NCBI RefSeq assembly: GCF_035987325.1
Contig: NZ_CP108488.1
Coordinates: 2,604,001-2,668,000, forward strand
Length of the DNA stretch: 64,000 bases
Direction: 5' to 3'
Source of the DNA: Streptomyces sp. NBC_01244
GTDB taxonomy: Bacteria > Actinomycetota > Actinomycetes > Streptomycetales > Streptomycetaceae
This document shows, in pieces, positions 1 to 8,598 of the stretch. The notes below the pieces were generated by a model. It did not search any database. It was not told the origin of the DNA and saw only the letters and a list, made by a program, of their open reading frames with translations. The position numbers were made by a program, and so were the translations under genes. The stretch's first letter is position 1, and each line of letters begins with the position of its first letter.

Positions 1-510
1 GAGCTCCAGCGGGACCGCCGACATCGGCAGCACCCGGCCCTGGGCGCCGAGCAGCTTGCCGACGAGGTCCAGGGCCTGGACGGGGTCGCCGAGCTGTTCC
101 CACAGCGCGACGATCAGCAGGTTGCCGACGGCGTGCTCGTGCAGGTCGCCCTGGGACTGGAAGCGGTGCTGGATCACCCGCGACCAGGTCTGGCCCCAGT
201 CGTCGTCACCGCACAGCGCGGCCAGCGCCTTGCGCAGGTCACCGGGAGGCAGGACGCCGAGCTCCTCGCGCAGCCTGCCGCTGGAGCCGCCGTCGTCGGC
301 GACGGTGACGACGGCGGTCAGCTCGCCCGTGATCCGGCGCAGGGCGGTCAGCGAGGCCGAGAGGCCCATGCCGCCGCCGAGCGCCACGACCTTGGGCGAG
401 ACCACCTCGGGGGCCTCGCCCCGGCGCAGGCCCGTGCGGCCCGCGCCGTCCCCGCCCTTGCCGTTGGTGAGCCGGCGCAGGCGGCGGAGCCGCATGGTAC
501 GTCCGGTCAC
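1..510 (-). CDS. yvcK: YvcK/CofD-like gluconeogenesis factor (N-terminal part, cut by window edge)
   Basis: The reverse complement encodes the first 170 residues of a YvcK-family protein. After a basic, Gly-rich N-terminus comes VVALGGGMGLSASLTALRR, the nucleotide/UDP-sugar-binding glycine loop of the CofD-like fold, then VADDGGSSGRLREELG and the PPGDLRKALAAL and HAVGNLLIVALWE motifs typical of the family. YvcK proteins bind UDP-sugars and link carbon metabolism to cell-wall synthesis; the cytoplasmic family is not itself a proven enzyme. I chose the GTG at 510 because it overlaps the rapZ stop as GTGA, implying translational coupling; an ATG at 495 is the alternative. The gene is third in uvrC-rapZ-yvcK. 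In actinobacteria the next gene is usually whiA, outside this window. The C-terminal half is missing only because of the window edge. Confidence 0.93.
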   Translation of the reverse strand, partial: MTGRTMRLRRLRRLTNGKGGDGAGRTGLRRGEAPEVVSPKVVALGGGMGLSASLTALRRITGELTAVVTVADDGGSSGRLREELGVLPPGDLRKALAALCGDDDWGQTWSRVIQHRFQSQGDLHEHAVGNLLIVALWEQLGDPVQALDLVGKLLGAQGRVLPMSAVPLEL

Positions 511-1511
511 TCGCGCCCCATGTCCCTGTGGACGACGACGGTCTCGACTCCTTCGGAGGCGAGGCGGGCGGCGAGCTTCTCCGACATGGCGACGCTGCGG
601 TGCTTGCCGCCGGTACAGCCGACCGCGATGGTCACGTACCGCTTGCCCTCGCGGCGGTAGCCGGTGGCGATGAGCTGGAGCAGCTCGGTGTAGCGGTCGA
701 GGAACTCCTTGGCACCGGGCTGGCTGAAGACGTAGCCCGACACCTCCTCGTTCAGGCCGGTGAAGGGGCGCAGCTCCGGGACCCAGTGCGGGTTGGGGAT
801 GAAGCGGCAGTCGACGACGAGGTCGGCGTCGACGGGGAGTCCGTACTTGTAGCCGAAGGACATGACGGTGGCCCGCAGCTCGGGCTCCTCGTCGCCGGCG
901 AACTGGGCGTCCATCTTGGCGCGCAGCTCGTGCACGTTCAGGCTGGAGGTGTCGATGACCAGGTCGGCGTCGCCGCGCAGCTCGCGCAGCAGGTCGCGCT
1001 CGGCGGCGATGCCGTCGACGATGCGTCCGTCGCCCTGGAGCGGGTGCGGGCGGCGGACCGACTCGAAGCGGCGGACGAGGGCGTCGTCCGAGGACTCCAG
1101 GAAGACGATCCGCCGGGTGACCCCGCGGGTCTCCAGGTCGGCGAGGGATTCGCGCAGCGCGTCGAAGAACTGGCGGCCGCGGACGTCGACGACGACGGCG
1201 ATGCGCGCCACGTTGCCCTGCGAGCGGGCGCCGAGTTCCACCATGGTGGTGATCAGCGCGGGCGGGAGGTTGTCGACGACGAACCAGCCGAGGTCCTCGA
1301 GGCACTTGGCCGCCGTACTGCGGCCGGCCCCGGACATACCGGAGATGATCACCAGCTCGGGGATGGCCGCCTCGGCGGTATCTCCGGGCTCCACTGTCGT
1401 GCCCGTACTCACCTGTGCTCCGTCTCGGTCGTACTCGGATGCGATGTCTGCGGTGCCACTTCCGGAATCCTGCTCGGATCCTCGGTCGTGGCGGGTCTCG
1501 CGCTCGGTCAT
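507..1511 (-). CDS. rapZ: RapZ (YvcJ) nucleotide-binding RNase adapter family protein
   Basis: 334 residues. A variable acidic N-terminal extension of about 50 residues precedes the P-loop [21 protein letters not shown], where the usual GKS is GRS. A Walker-B-like stretch, the [20 protein letters not shown] motif and the C-terminal [16 protein letters not shown] signature follow; these define the RapZ/YvcJ family. E. coli RapZ delivers a small RNA to RNase E and senses glucosamine-6-phosphate, while the actinobacterial role is less clear. The ATG overlaps the uvrC stop (ATGA, 1508-1511) and its stop overlaps the yvcK GTG, so the three genes should be translated as a coupled operon. The Lys-to-Arg change in the P-loop is visible in the DNA; I cannot tell from one sequence whether it is common in the genus. 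Confidence 0.95.
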   Translation of the reverse strand: MTERETRHDRGSEQDSGSGTADIASEYDRDGAQVSTGTTVEPGDTAEAAIPELVIISGMSGAGRSTAAKCLEDLGWFVVDNLPPALITTMVELGARSQGNVARIAVVVDVRGRQFFDALRESLADLETRGVTRRIVFLESSDDALVRRFESVRRPHPLQGDGRIVDGIAAERDLLRELRGDADLVIDTSSLNVHELRAKMDAQFAGDEEPELRATVMSFGYKYGLPVDADLVVDCRFIPNPHWVPELRPFTGLNEEVSGYVFSQPGAKEFLDRYTELLQLIATGYRREGKRYVTIAVGCTGGKHRSVAMSEKLAARLASEGVETVVVHRDMGRE

Positions 1512-3541
1512 TGCTCGGTCCCCCGATCGGATGCTGCTCCCGCGGACGCGGGGGTCTCATCCTCAATGATCTCCCCGGTCGCCGTATTGACGGCGGGACC
1601 GGCGGGAACCGCCTGGGCGAGGGCCACGGCCACGGTCTCGGCCGTCTTGCGGCCTATGCCCGGGACCTCGCAGATCTGGTCGATTGTCGCCTGTCTCAGC
1701 TTTTTCACCGAACCGAAGTGCTTGATCAGGGCCAGCCTGCGGCTCTCGCCGAGCCCGGGGACCTCGTCGAGGGGGCCGGCCTTCAGGCGTTTGCCACGCT
1801 TGTTGCGCTGGTACTGGATGGCGAACCGGTGGGCTTCGTCACGGACCCGCTGGAGCAGGTACAGGCCCTCGCTGGTACGGGGCAGCACCACCGGGTCGTC
1901 CTCCCCGGGCAGCCAGACCTCCTCCAGGCGCTTGGCGAGGCCGCACACGGCGACGTCGTCGATCCCCAGCTCCTCCAGGGCCCGCTTGGCGGCCGCCACC
2001 TGGGGCTGCCCGCCGTCGACCACGACGAGCTGCGGCGGGTAGGCGAAGCGTCTGGGACGCCCGTCGTCCTCGGGCGTGTCCTGGTCGACTTCCCCGCCCG
2101 CGGCGGGCCCCGGGGACTCGGGCGACCACTCCCCCGTCTTCAGCTTCTCCTGGAGGTAGCGGCGGAAGCGCCGGGAGACCACTTCGTGCATGGAGCGGAC
2201 GTCGTCCTGCCCCTCGAAGGACTTGATCTGGAAGCGCCGGTACTCGCCCTTGCGCGCCAGCCCGTCCTCGAAGACGACCATGGAGGCCACGACGTCGTCT
2301 CCCTGTAGGTGGGAGATGTCGAAGCACTCGATGCGCAGCGGCGCGCCGTCCAGCTCCAGCGCCTCGGCGATCTCCTCCAGGGCCCGCGAGCGGGTGGTGA
2401 GGTCGGCGGCGCGCTTGGTCTTGTGCAGGGCGAGGGACTGCTGGGCGTTGCGGTGGACGGTCTCCATCAGCGCCTTCTTGTCCCCGCGCTGCGGGATGCG
2501 CAGGCTCACCTGCGAACCGCGCCGCTCGGCGAGCCACTGGCTCAGGGCCGGGGTGTCCTCGGGGAGGGCGGGGACCAGCACCTCCTTGGGGACGGCCTCG
2601 CCCTTCTCCTCCCCGTACAGCTGCTGGAGGGCGTGCTCGACCAGACCGGCGGTGTCGACGGCCTCGACCTTGTCGGTGACCCAGCCGCGCTGGCCGCGGA
2701 CCCGGCCGCCGCGGACGTGGAAGATCTGCACGGCGGCTTCGAGCTCGTCCTCGGCGACCGCGAACAGGTCGGCGTCGGTGGCGTCGGCGAGCACGACCGC
2801 GTTCTTCTCCATCGCCCGGCGCAGGGCCCCTATGTCGTCGCGCAGCCGGGCGGCCTTCTCGTACTCCATCTCCTCCGCGGCCTCGTGCATCTGCTGTTCG
2901 AGGCGGGTGAGGTAGGTGCCGGTGCGGCCGGCCATGAAGTCGCAGAAGTCCTCGGCGAGTTCGCGGTGCTCCTCGGGGGTGACCCGGCCGACGCAGGGCG
3001 CGGAGCACTTGCCGATGTAGCCGAGCAGGCAGGGGCGGCCGATCTGGGCGGAGCGCTTGAACACCCCGGCGGAGCAGGTGCGGACGGGGAAGACCCGGAG
3101 CATCAGGTCGACGGTCTCGCGGATGGCCCAGGCGTGCCCGTACGGGCCGAAGTAGCGCACGCCCTTCTTCTTGGGTCCGCGCATGACCTGGACCCGCGGG
3201 TAGTCCTCGTTCATGGTGACGGCGAGGGAGGGGTAGCTCTTGTCGTCCCGGTACTTGACGTTGAACCGGGGGTCGAACTCCTTGATCCAGGAGTATTCGA
3301 GCTGGAGCGCCTCGACCTCGGTGGAGACCACGGTCCACTCGACGGAGGCGGCCGTGGTCACCATGGTGGCGGTACGGGGGTGCAGCCCTGCGAGGTCCTG
3401 GAAGTAGCTGGCCAGCCGCTGGCGCAGGCTCTTGGCCTTCCCTACGTAGATCACCCGGCGGTGCTCGTCGCGGAACTTGTAGACCCCCGGGGAGTCGGGG
3501 ATCTGCCCCGGCTCGGGGCGGTAGCTGGAAGGGTCGGCCAT
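1508..3541 (-). CDS. uvrC: Excinuclease ABC subunit C (UvrC)
   Basis: About 677 residues from the ATG at 3541 ([20 protein letters not shown]). UvrC makes the two incisions around a lesion handed over by UvrA-UvrB. The N-terminal GIY-YIG nuclease reads [21 protein letters not shown] cysteine cluster, CSAG...[13 protein letters not shown] (C-x7-C-x3-C at its end), matches the position of the Fe-S cluster known in UvrC. A UVR motif ([20 protein letters not shown]) binds UvrB, the RNase-H-like second nuclease contains [13 protein letters not shown] and [11 protein letters not shown], and a C-terminal double helix-hairpin-helix ([25 protein letters not shown]) binds DNA. The reading frame continues upstream, but it crosses a strong hairpin and has no family similarity, so the shorter start is preferred. 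The gene leads uvrC-rapZ-yvcK. Confidence 0.97.
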   Translation of the reverse strand: MADPSSYRPEPGQIPDSPGVYKFRDEHRRVIYVGKAKSLRQRLASYFQDLAGLHPRTATMVTTAASVEWTVVSTEVEALQLEYSWIKEFDPRFNVKYRDDKSYPSLAVTMNEDYPRVQVMRGPKKKGVRYFGPYGHAWAIRETVDLMLRVFPVRTCSAGVFKRSAQIGRPCLLGYIGKCSAPCVGRVTPEEHRELAEDFCDFMAGRTGTYLTRLEQQMHEAAEEMEYEKAARLRDDIGALRRAMEKNAVVLADATDADLFAVAEDELEAAVQIFHVRGGRVRGQRGWVTDKVEAVDTAGLVEHALQQLYGEEKGEAVPKEVLVPALPEDTPALSQWLAERRGSQVSLRIPQRGDKKALMETVHRNAQQSLALHKTKRAADLTTRSRALEEIAEALELDGAPLRIECFDISHLQGDDVVASMVVFEDGLARKGEYRRFQIKSFEGQDDVRSMHEVVSRRFRRYLQEKLKTGEWSPESPGPAAGGEVDQDTPEDDGRPRRFAYPPQLVVVDGGQPQVAAAKRALEELGIDDVAVCGLAKRLEEVWLPGEDDPVVLPRTSEGLYLLQRVRDEAHRFAIQYQRNKRGKRLKAGPLDEVPGLGESRRLALIKHFGSVKKLRQATIDQICEVPGIGRKTAETVAVALAQAVPAGPAVNTATGEIIEDETPASAGAASDRGTEQ

Positions 3542-3580
3542 GCCAACCACCCTACTGTCGCCCGCCGACAAGCGGGCCGA

Positions 3581-3631
3581 GGCCGTCTCTTTCGGATCTT
3601 GCCGGTCAGGCAAGATCCGAAAGAGACGGCC
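3581..3631. repeat. Perfect 23-bp inverted repeat with 5-nt loop
   Basis: The arms at 3581-3603 and 3609-3631 are exact reverse complements and flank the loop ggtca. The core is ttcggatcttgcc facing ggcaagatccgaa. It sits 40 bp upstream of the uvrC start and downstream of the previous minus-strand gene. It could act as a terminator, but its length, lower GC content and perfection are unlike the usual GC-only hairpins of this window, so it may belong to an interspersed palindrome family. Confidence 0.85.
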
Positions 3632-3644
3632 GCCTAGCCCCGCA

Positions 3645-3683
3645 GGGCCCGGCCGCCCGGCAGGCGGCCGGGCGGCCGGGCCC
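3645..3683 (-). terminator. GC-rich hairpin terminator after the 3693-4535 gene
   Basis: Perfect 16-bp stem (3645-3660 with 3668-3683), 7-nt loop, ending 9 bp beyond the stop codon of the minus-strand gene at 3693. There is no U-tail, as is usual for Streptomyces terminators. Confidence 0.7.
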
Positions 3684-3692
3684 CTCGGGTGG

Positions 3693-4535
3693 TTACGCCC
3701 GCACCACCCGCTGCCGCCGGGCGCGCCGGGCGGCCACCGCGCCGGCCGCGCCCAGCGCCAGAGCCACGGCTCCGGCGGCCGTCGGGAGTCCGGCGAGGGC
3801 GTACGCCGGCGATGCGGTGGCCGTCGCGGCCGTGGCCGTGGCTTCCGTGGGGGCGAAGCCACCGGCCTTCCCGGACTTGCCGTAGGCGGATCCCGGCAGC
3901 TTGTCCCCGTAGGCCTTCACGACCCGGGTCCGGTAGGCGGCCAGGCTCGTGCCCCGTGCGCCCACGGCCGTGGCCGCGTCCTCGTCCAGGGGCAGTACCC
4001 GCTCGCCGCCCGCCACGTACCAGGCGTCGATCTGCGGTTCGCGGAACACGGTCCCGCCGGGGAGTTTCGCCGCGCCGAGCCGTGCGTAGCGGAACTCGTC
4101 GTCGCCGGTGGCGATGTTCACCACCTGCCAGCCCGCCGCGGTCCGGGCGGTCCACAGGGCGGCCTGCTGTCCGTCCGAGGAGACGGCCTGGCTGGCGAGG
4201 AACTCCAGCCGGGCCACGCTCGCGCCCGCCTTCCCCGCGACGAACTCCGGGGAGAGGTAGTGCACGGGAACCGTGTCGCCCTCGATGCGGGGCTGCGCGG
4301 CGGCGAGGGAGACCTTGCCCTCGCGGGCGAAGAAGCGGGACAGGGTGGCGAGCGTGTCGGGGGCGGCCGCCGCCCGACCCGCGGCGGCCAGGTTCTCGGA
4401 GGTGGCGCTCCGGGGCTGCGGTACGGGCGCCGCGGACGCCTGGGCGGGGGCCAGGGCCAGTACGGCGGTCGCGGCGACGGCCGCCGCGGCGAGGCGGGGG
4501 TTCATGAGGCGGCGATTCATGAGGCGGCGATTCAT
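3693..4535 (-). CDS. Secreted, C-terminally anchored protein of unknown function (partner of the upstream protease)
   Basis: 280 residues; no family recognised. After a repeated N-terminus ([15 protein letters not shown]) comes a clear Sec signal, [20 protein letters not shown]. The mature part is a polar domain, and the end is a hydrophobic Ala/Gly helix (about residues 240-265) followed by [11 protein letters not shown]. That arrangement suggests an exported protein held in the membrane by its C-terminus; no LPXTG-like sortase motif is evident. It starts 4 bp after the stop of the papain-like protease gene, so the two are co-transcribed and probably coupled. The mature domain contains [20 protein letters not shown] and [19 protein letters not shown] substrate, inhibitor or chaperone of the protease are all possible, and the sequence does not decide. 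Confidence 0.75.
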   Translation of the reverse strand: MNRRLMNRRLMNPRLAAAAVAATAVLALAPAQASAAPVPQPRSATSENLAAAGRAAAAPDTLATLSRFFAREGKVSLAAAQPRIEGDTVPVHYLSPEFVAGKAGASVARLEFLASQAVSSDGQQAALWTARTAAGWQVVNIATGDDEFRYARLGAAKLPGGTVFREPQIDAWYVAGGERVLPLDEDAATAVGARGTSLAAYRTRVVKAYGDKLPGSAYGKSGKAGGFAPTEATATAATATASPAYALAGLPTAAGAVALALGAAGAVAARRARRQRVVRA

Positions 4536-4539
4536 GAGG
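4501..4539 (-). repeat. 15-bp tandem repeat duplicating a start codon
   Basis: The unit ttcatgaggcggcga occurs at 4501-4515 and 4516-4530, followed by a partial copy at 4531-4539. On the minus strand each unit supplies ATG AAT CGC CGC CTC, so the gene has three in-frame ATGs 15 nt apart and encodes repeated MNRRL. Confidence 0.9.
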
Positions 4540-5181
4540 TCACGCCCCGATCCGGTAGAGCGAGTGGGTCCAGGAGAAGGTGCTGTTGTCCACGTACCAG
4601 GCGTGGGAGGCCCAGTTGTAGCGGTCGCTGGAGGGCCACGGGTCTCCCCAGTACACCCAGCTGTTCGCCGTGTCGTAGCCGTAGATCACGTGCATGTGGC
4701 CACCGCCGTTGGACCACTGGATACGGGTCTCGATCGGGCGGTTGGCGTTGATCTCGGTCTGGACGGTGGAGTACTGGAGCCAGCCGTTCACGTAGGAGCC
4801 GGAGTTGATGCCGGCCCAGCGCAGGCCGGTCTGCACGTTGCCGAGGGTGGCTTGGTTGTTGGGGCAGTCGTAGCCCTGCTGGCGGTTGAAGGCGGCGTTG
4901 CAGAACTGGTTCTGGCTGTAGGTGCGGCCGAACCAGGTGGCGATGGTGTTCCCGCCGGCGGCCCAGCACCAGTTGGTCTTCTGCTGGGCCTGCATGGTGA
5001 TGTTCAGCCGCTTCGACGCCAGGGCCGTGCTCTCGGCGGGTGCGGCGGCTGAGGAAGAGGTGGCGGTCGTGGTGCCCGTACCGGCGGCGGCATCGGCGGC
5101 GGTGGCGGCAGCGGTGGGCAGGGCGAGGAGCAGGGCGGTGACGAAGGCGGCGAGGGTGAGCCGCCGCTTTGTGTGGCGCAT
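4540..5181 (-). CDS. Secreted papain-like cysteine protease (C39/C70, AvrRpt2-like)
   Basis: 213 residues from the ATG at 5181, which has the ribosome site GGGAGGAA just upstream. A Sec signal (residues 1-30, RHTKRRLTLAAFVTALLLAL) and a Thr/Ser/Ala linker precede the catalytic domain. The nucleophile is Cys72 in QQKTNWCWAAGGNTIATWFG, the histidine is His162 or His164 in SNGGGHMHVIYGYD, and the acidic residue is Asp180 in VYWGDPW. This Cys-His-Asp order and the NWCWAA signature fit the papain-like peptidases grouped as C39-like or C70. Several other Cys residues (Cys94, Cys106) could form disulfides outside the cell. No ABC transporter or bacteriocin precursor lies nearby, so this is not a double-glycine processing C39 system. 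It is first in a two-gene unit with the anchored protein downstream. Confidence 0.88.
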   Translation of the reverse strand: MRHTKRRLTLAAFVTALLLALPTAAATAADAAAGTGTTTATSSSAAAPAESTALASKRLNITMQAQQKTNWCWAAGGNTIATWFGRTYSQNQFCNAAFNRQQGYDCPNNQATLGNVQTGLRWAGINSGSYVNGWLQYSTVQTEINANRPIETRIQWSNGGGHMHVIYGYDTANSWVYWGDPWPSSDRYNWASHAWYVDNSTFSWTHSLYRIGA

Positions 5182-5295
5182 CGCGTTCCTCCCAGGTGGG
5201 GAGTGGGGGTGGAGGAGCGCGTCCGGACGCTGTGGAGGAGCATCGGGGTGTTGTCGGGAACAGGTCAACACGCTTCAATACGGCGTGACATCGCG

Positions 5296-5406
5296 GTGTG
5301 AACGGTGGGGCCAGAGTGTGAACGTCCGCCGTCATCCCACCTGGACCCACCGGGAGCACGGGCGCCACCCGCCGGACCGCCCGCACCCCGTCGCGTGAAC
5401 GTTCAC
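5296..5406. promoter_or_regulatory. Cluster of GTGAAC half-sites including a perfect palindrome before an HTH-like gene
   Basis: gtgtgaac occurs at 5296-5303 and 5316-5323, exactly 20 bp apart. A perfect 12-bp palindrome gtgaacgttcac lies at 5395-5406 and touches the ribosome site (aggagg) of the gene at 5420. The arrangement looks like an operator for a dimeric regulator acting on the divergent protease and HTH-like genes. The binding protein is unknown. Confidence 0.4.
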
Positions 5407-5419
5407 AGGAGGAGCCGCC

Positions 5420-6433
5420 ATGCGGTCGAGCGCGAACGGCACCTTCTCGGCCAGACCGCCCGCGGACGGTTTCCGTCCGGCCGGCCCCCCTTCGGACGAC
5501 GCCCGCGCGCAGGCCGCCCGGGAGCTGCCGCACCTGCTGCGCGACGGCCCCTTCCCCCTCGCGCTCCGCGCCGCCCTCACCGCCCGCGGCCTGCCCTTGC
5601 ACCGGGTGCAGCACCGGCTCGCCGCTCGGGGCATCAAGCTCGGGGTGACCAGCCTCAGTTACTGGCAGCAGGGCGCCCGGCGGCCGCGCCGCCCCGAGTC
5701 CCTGAAGGCCGTACGGGCCCTGGAGCAGATCCTGGAGCTGCCCGAGGGCGCCCTGCTGCGGCTGCTGGCCGCCCCGGATCCCGCCGCGCCCGGCACGGCC
5801 CGGCCGCCCGCGCGTTCGTACCGGGCGCTGTTCAGCGTGGGCGGGGCCGTGGAGGAGCTGCTGGCCGGCATGGAGCTGCCCGCCGACGGCGGCCTGCACA
5901 CCGTCGGCCACCACGAGCGGGTGCGGATCGGGCCCGCCGGGGAACTGCTCGGCCGCGAATCGCAGCACGTCGTACGGGCCCACCGCGACGGGGTCGACCG
6001 GTACATCGCGGTCCACCACGGCGACCCCGGCTGCGATCCGGAGCGGATCCGGGTCCGGGCCGACGAGAACTGCCGGACCGGGCGGATCCGCCGCCACCCC
6101 GAAGCGGAACTGGTCGTCGCCGAGCTCCTCTTCGACGCCCGGCTGCGCGCCGGGGACACCTATGTCTTCGGCTACGGCTTCGAGGACGGCACCGCCGGCC
6201 GCAGCACCGAGTACGTGCGCGGCTTCAGCTACACCGGCGGGCAGTACGTGCTCCAGGTCCGCTTCGACGAGGCGGCGCTGCCGGTGCGCTGCCGCCGCTT
6301 CACGCGCAGCGGGCCGGACGCGCCGCGCGGGCGGCTCGCGGACCTGAACCCGAGCGGGCCGCACCGGGCCGTGCACCTGGTGGAGCAAGGGGTGCGGCGC
6401 GGGATCCTGGGGATCGGGTGGGACTGGGAATGA
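5420..6433 (+). CDS. Helix-turn-helix-like protein of unknown function
   Basis: 337 residues; strong ribosome site caggaggag 6 nt before the ATG. Residues about 40-115 (LRAALTARGLPLHRVQHRLA then LGVTSLSYWQQGARRPRRPE) resemble an XRE-like helix-turn-helix with a recognition helix ending in the typical RRP turn. The remaining 220 residues are soluble and mixed alpha/beta, with repeated aromatic segments such as GDTYVFGYGFEDGTAGRSTE, and match no family I can name. No membrane segment or signal is seen, so the protein is cytoplasmic. It is transcribed away from the protease pair and may regulate it through the palindromes at 5296-5406; that is inference. A second-messenger or ligand-binding role for the C-terminal domain is possible but unsupported. 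Confidence 0.75.
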   Translation: MRSSANGTFSARPPADGFRPAGPPSDDARAQAARELPHLLRDGPFPLALRAALTARGLPLHRVQHRLAARGIKLGVTSLSYWQQGARRPRRPESLKAVRALEQILELPEGALLRLLAAPDPAAPGTARPPARSYRALFSVGGAVEELLAGMELPADGGLHTVGHHERVRIGPAGELLGRESQHVVRAHRDGVDRYIAVHHGDPGCDPERIRVRADENCRTGRIRRHPEAELVVAELLFDARLRAGDTYVFGYGFEDGTAGRSTEYVRGFSYTGGQYVLQVRFDEAALPVRCRRFTRSGPDAPRGRLADLNPSGPHRAVHLVEQGVRRGILGIGWDWE

Positions 6434-6477
6434 GGGAGCGGCGGTTCCCGGCGGCCGGCGGCGCCGCGGCGCCGGTC

Positions 6478-6545
6478 AGACGGTCGGGCCGTCGGGCCCT
6501 CGGGTGGTCGGCCGGTCGGCCGGTCGGTCGGGCCGTCGGGCGGTC
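6478..6545. repeat. Degenerate ggtcgg/gtcggg tandem repeat
   Basis: About 68 bp made almost entirely of gtcgg, gccgg and gtcggg units lie between the convergent ends of the HTH-like and Rieske genes. It probably arose by slippage; it can fold into several hairpins and may help terminate both genes. Confidence 0.6.
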
Positions 6546-6975
6546 AGCCCGCGACGAGCTTGCCGGCCTCGACCTTCACCGGGACCTCCGGCAGCGGGTC
6601 GGTGGCCGGGCCGCGCAGCACCTTGCCCGTGGTCACGTCGAAGCGGCTGCCGTGGCAGGGGCAGTTGCCCTCACCCTCGACGATCTTGTCCAGGACGCAG
6701 CCGGAGTGGGTGCACTGGGCGCTGAAGGCCTTGTACTGGCCCGCCTCCGCGCAGCTGACCACGAGCTTCTTCTCCCGGAACAGCTTGGCGCCGCCGACCG
6801 GGACCTCGGCCGCCGCACCCAGCTCGACGGGCTCGACGGGGACCGCCGGGGAGCCGGAGCCGCTGTTGGTCTCGGTGGAGCAGGCCGTGAGCGCAGCACC
6901 GCCGCCGACGGCTCCGACGATCGCGGCGGCGCCCTTGAGGACGGTACGGCGGGCGGCGGACTGCGAGGCGGACAT
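6544..6975 (-). CDS. Tat-exported Rieske [2Fe-2S] lipoprotein
   Basis: 143 residues from the ATG at 6975, preceded by GGGAGAA. The N-terminus is a twin-arginine signal (ARRTVLKGAAAIVGAVGGG) ending in a lipobox, ALTAC, with Cys32 as the lipidated residue. The Rieske domain carries both cluster boxes, CTHSGC and CPCHGS (each Cys-x-His ...Cys/His), and ends with the usual GPATDPLPEVPV segment. It should be a folded iron-sulfur protein anchored on the outer face of the membrane and acting as an electron-transfer protein. It is a stand-alone Rieske protein, much smaller than the QcrA subunit of the bc complex. No partner oxidoreductase is adjacent, so its electron donor and acceptor are unknown. 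Confidence 0.92.
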   Translation of the reverse strand: MSASQSAARRTVLKGAAAIVGAVGGGAALTACSTETNSGSGSPAVPVEPVELGAAAEVPVGGAKLFREKKLVVSCAEAGQYKAFSAQCTHSGCVLDKIVEGEGNCPCHGSRFDVTTGKVLRGPATDPLPEVPVKVEAGKLVAG

Positions 6976-7094
6976 GCGGTTCTCCCGGAGTGAGGATGGC
7001 GTCAGGACGGTGACGGATGCGGTGGGGCCGGAATCGGCCAGGCCCGGCGGGCCCACCCGACGATACCCGCGCCCGATGGGATACCTTCCCCCGC

Positions 7095-7994
7095 GTGATC
7101 GTCGTCGGTGGAGAAGCCCTGATCGACCTGGTGCCCCTCGCACAGCCGCCGGGCGCCCTGCTGCCGCGGCCGGGCGGCGGACCGTACAACACCGCCGTCG
7201 CGCTCGGCCGGCTCGGCGTGCGGACCGCCTTCTGCTCCCGGATCTCGACGGACGGCTTCGGCGCCTCGCTGCTCGAGGGGCTGCGCGCGGCCGGGGTGGA
7301 CCTCTCCCTGGTGCAGCGCGGACCGGAGCCGACCACGCTGGCGGTGCCCTCGCTGGCCCCGGACGGCTCGGCGGCGTACGGCTTCTACGTCGAGGGCACG
7401 GCCGACCGGCTGTTCCGGCTGCCGCCCGCGCTCCCCGAGGGGGTACGGGCCCTCGCGCTCGGCACCTGCTCACTGGTGCTGGAGCCGGGCGCCGGCGCCT
7501 ACGAGACCCTGCTGCGCCGCGAGTCCGGGCGCGGGCTGCTGACGCTGCTCGACCCCAACATCCGCCCGGCGCTGATCGCCGACCCGGCGGCCTACCGGGC
7601 CCGCTTTCTGTCCTGGCTGCCGCACGTCGGTGTGCTGAAGCTGTCGGAGGAGGACGCGGCGTGGCTGGGCGGCCGCGCCGGCGACTGGCTGGCGGCCGGG
7701 CCCTCGGCGGTGGTGCTCACCCGGGGCGCCGGCGGCCTGACGGTGTGGACGCGGGAGGGCGCGGAGCACTCGGTGCCCGCACGCCGGGTCGCGGTGGTGG
7801 ACACCATCGGCGCGGGCGACACCGTGAACGCGGCCCTGCTGCACCGGCTCGCGGCCGGCGCGGGGGGCCCGGGCCCGGTGGACTGGCCCGAGGTGCTGTC
7901 CTACGCCGCCGCGGCGGCCGCGCTGACCTGCACCAGGGCGGGCGCGGAGCCTCCGTACGCCTCCGAGCTCAGCGGAGGGCGGCCCACACCGTAG
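7095..7994 (+). CDS. PfkB-family sugar kinase (fructokinase-like)
   Basis: 299 residues from the GTG at 7095 (VIVVGGEALIDLVPLAQPPG). The N-terminal PfkB motif is GGGPYNTAVALGRLGVRTAFCSRISTDGFG, and the C-terminal signature DTIGAGDTVNAALLHRLA contains the catalytic Asp of GAGD. The kinase transfers ATP phosphate to a sugar; the order and length are those of fructokinases, but the substrate cannot be read from sequence. The reading frame extends upstream to 7017, though without family similarity. No Shine-Dalgarno sequence precedes the GTG, so the message may be leaderless or start further up. The last 26 bp overlap the convergent TetR gene. Confidence 0.88.
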   Translation: MIVVGGEALIDLVPLAQPPGALLPRPGGGPYNTAVALGRLGVRTAFCSRISTDGFGASLLEGLRAAGVDLSLVQRGPEPTTLAVPSLAPDGSAAYGFYVEGTADRLFRLPPALPEGVRALALGTCSLVLEPGAGAYETLLRRESGRGLLTLLDPNIRPALIADPAAYRARFLSWLPHVGVLKLSEEDAAWLGGRAGDWLAAGPSAVVLTRGAGGLTVWTREGAEHSVPARRVAVVDTIGAGDTVNAALLHRLAAGAGGPGPVDWPEVLSYAAAAAALTCTRAGAEPPYASELSGGRPTP

Positions 7995-8574
7995 CGGCCA
8001 CCGCGGGGGCGAACTCCTCGACCGGCCCGACCGTGTCGGGCCCGGAGAAGTGCAGGAAGAAGGCCCGCTGGAAGCAGGCGCCGAGCAGCAGTGCGGCGGC
8101 GGCCGCCGGGTCTGCGTCGGGGCGCAGCCGGCCGCGTTCCAGCTCCCGGAAGAGGTGGCCGGTGAGGGCTTCCAGCACCACGTGCGGACCCGCGCCGATG
8201 CTCCGTACGCCCTCGCGGTGGCGGGTGAGCAGGACGGGATCGGCGAAGAGCGAGGCGGACAGGGGCATGGCCTCGGCGTAGAAGAGCGAGGCGTACCGGG
8301 CGATCTCCGTCAGCCGCTCCTCGACCGGCTGGTCCCCCGGATCGCCGGTCAGCGCCGCCATCATCGCCCCGGCGTTGGGACGGCGCTCCATCAGCACGCG
8401 GACGAACAGTTCTTCCTTGTTCGCGAAGTACTTGTAGAGCGCGGCCTCCGAGCAGCCCGCCTCCCGGGCGATGGCCTTCGTGGTGGCGTTGGCCAGACCG
8501 GTGGTGCGCATCAGGGTCTCGGCCGCATCGAGCAGGCGCTCCGGGGTGGACCGGCTTGACTTCGGGGTGAGCAT
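7969..8574 (-). CDS. TetR-family transcriptional repressor
   Basis: 201 residues. The N-terminal helix-turn-helix runs over residues 10-55: ERLLDAAETLMRTTGLANAT, then AIAREAGCSEAALYKYFANK, the standard TetR recognition helix followed by the KYF turn. The rest is an all-helical ligand/dimer domain with no recognisable ligand. The gene is divergent from the NAD(P)-binding oxidoreductase gene at 8702. Two matching 18-bp palindromes lie between them, one covering this gene's own start codon, which predicts autorepression and control of the neighbour. Confidence 0.92.
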   Translation of the reverse strand: MLTPKSSRSTPERLLDAAETLMRTTGLANATTKAIAREAGCSEAALYKYFANKEELFVRVLMERRPNAGAMMAALTGDPGDQPVEERLTEIARYASLFYAEAMPLSASLFADPVLLTRHREGVRSIGAGPHVVLEALTGHLFRELERGRLRPDADPAAAAALLLGACFQRAFFLHFSGPDTVGPVEEFAPAVAATVWAALR

Positions 8575-8583
8575 TCACTCACC
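8566..8583. promoter_or_regulatory. Predicted TetR operator 1, over the tetR start codon
   Basis: The palindrome ggtgagcattcactcacc has 6-bp arms ggtgag/ctcacc around cattca. It covers the tetR ATG (8572-8574), so binding would block the repressor's own expression. The same arms and length recur at 8599-8616. Confidence 0.65.
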
Positions 8584-8598
8584 ATAGCGGAAGCAGGG

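Noticed and set aside
4540..5181. Protease considered as a bacteriocin-processing C39 peptidase
   Set aside because: It has a Sec signal and no ABC transporter domains, and no double-glycine leader peptide gene lies nearby.
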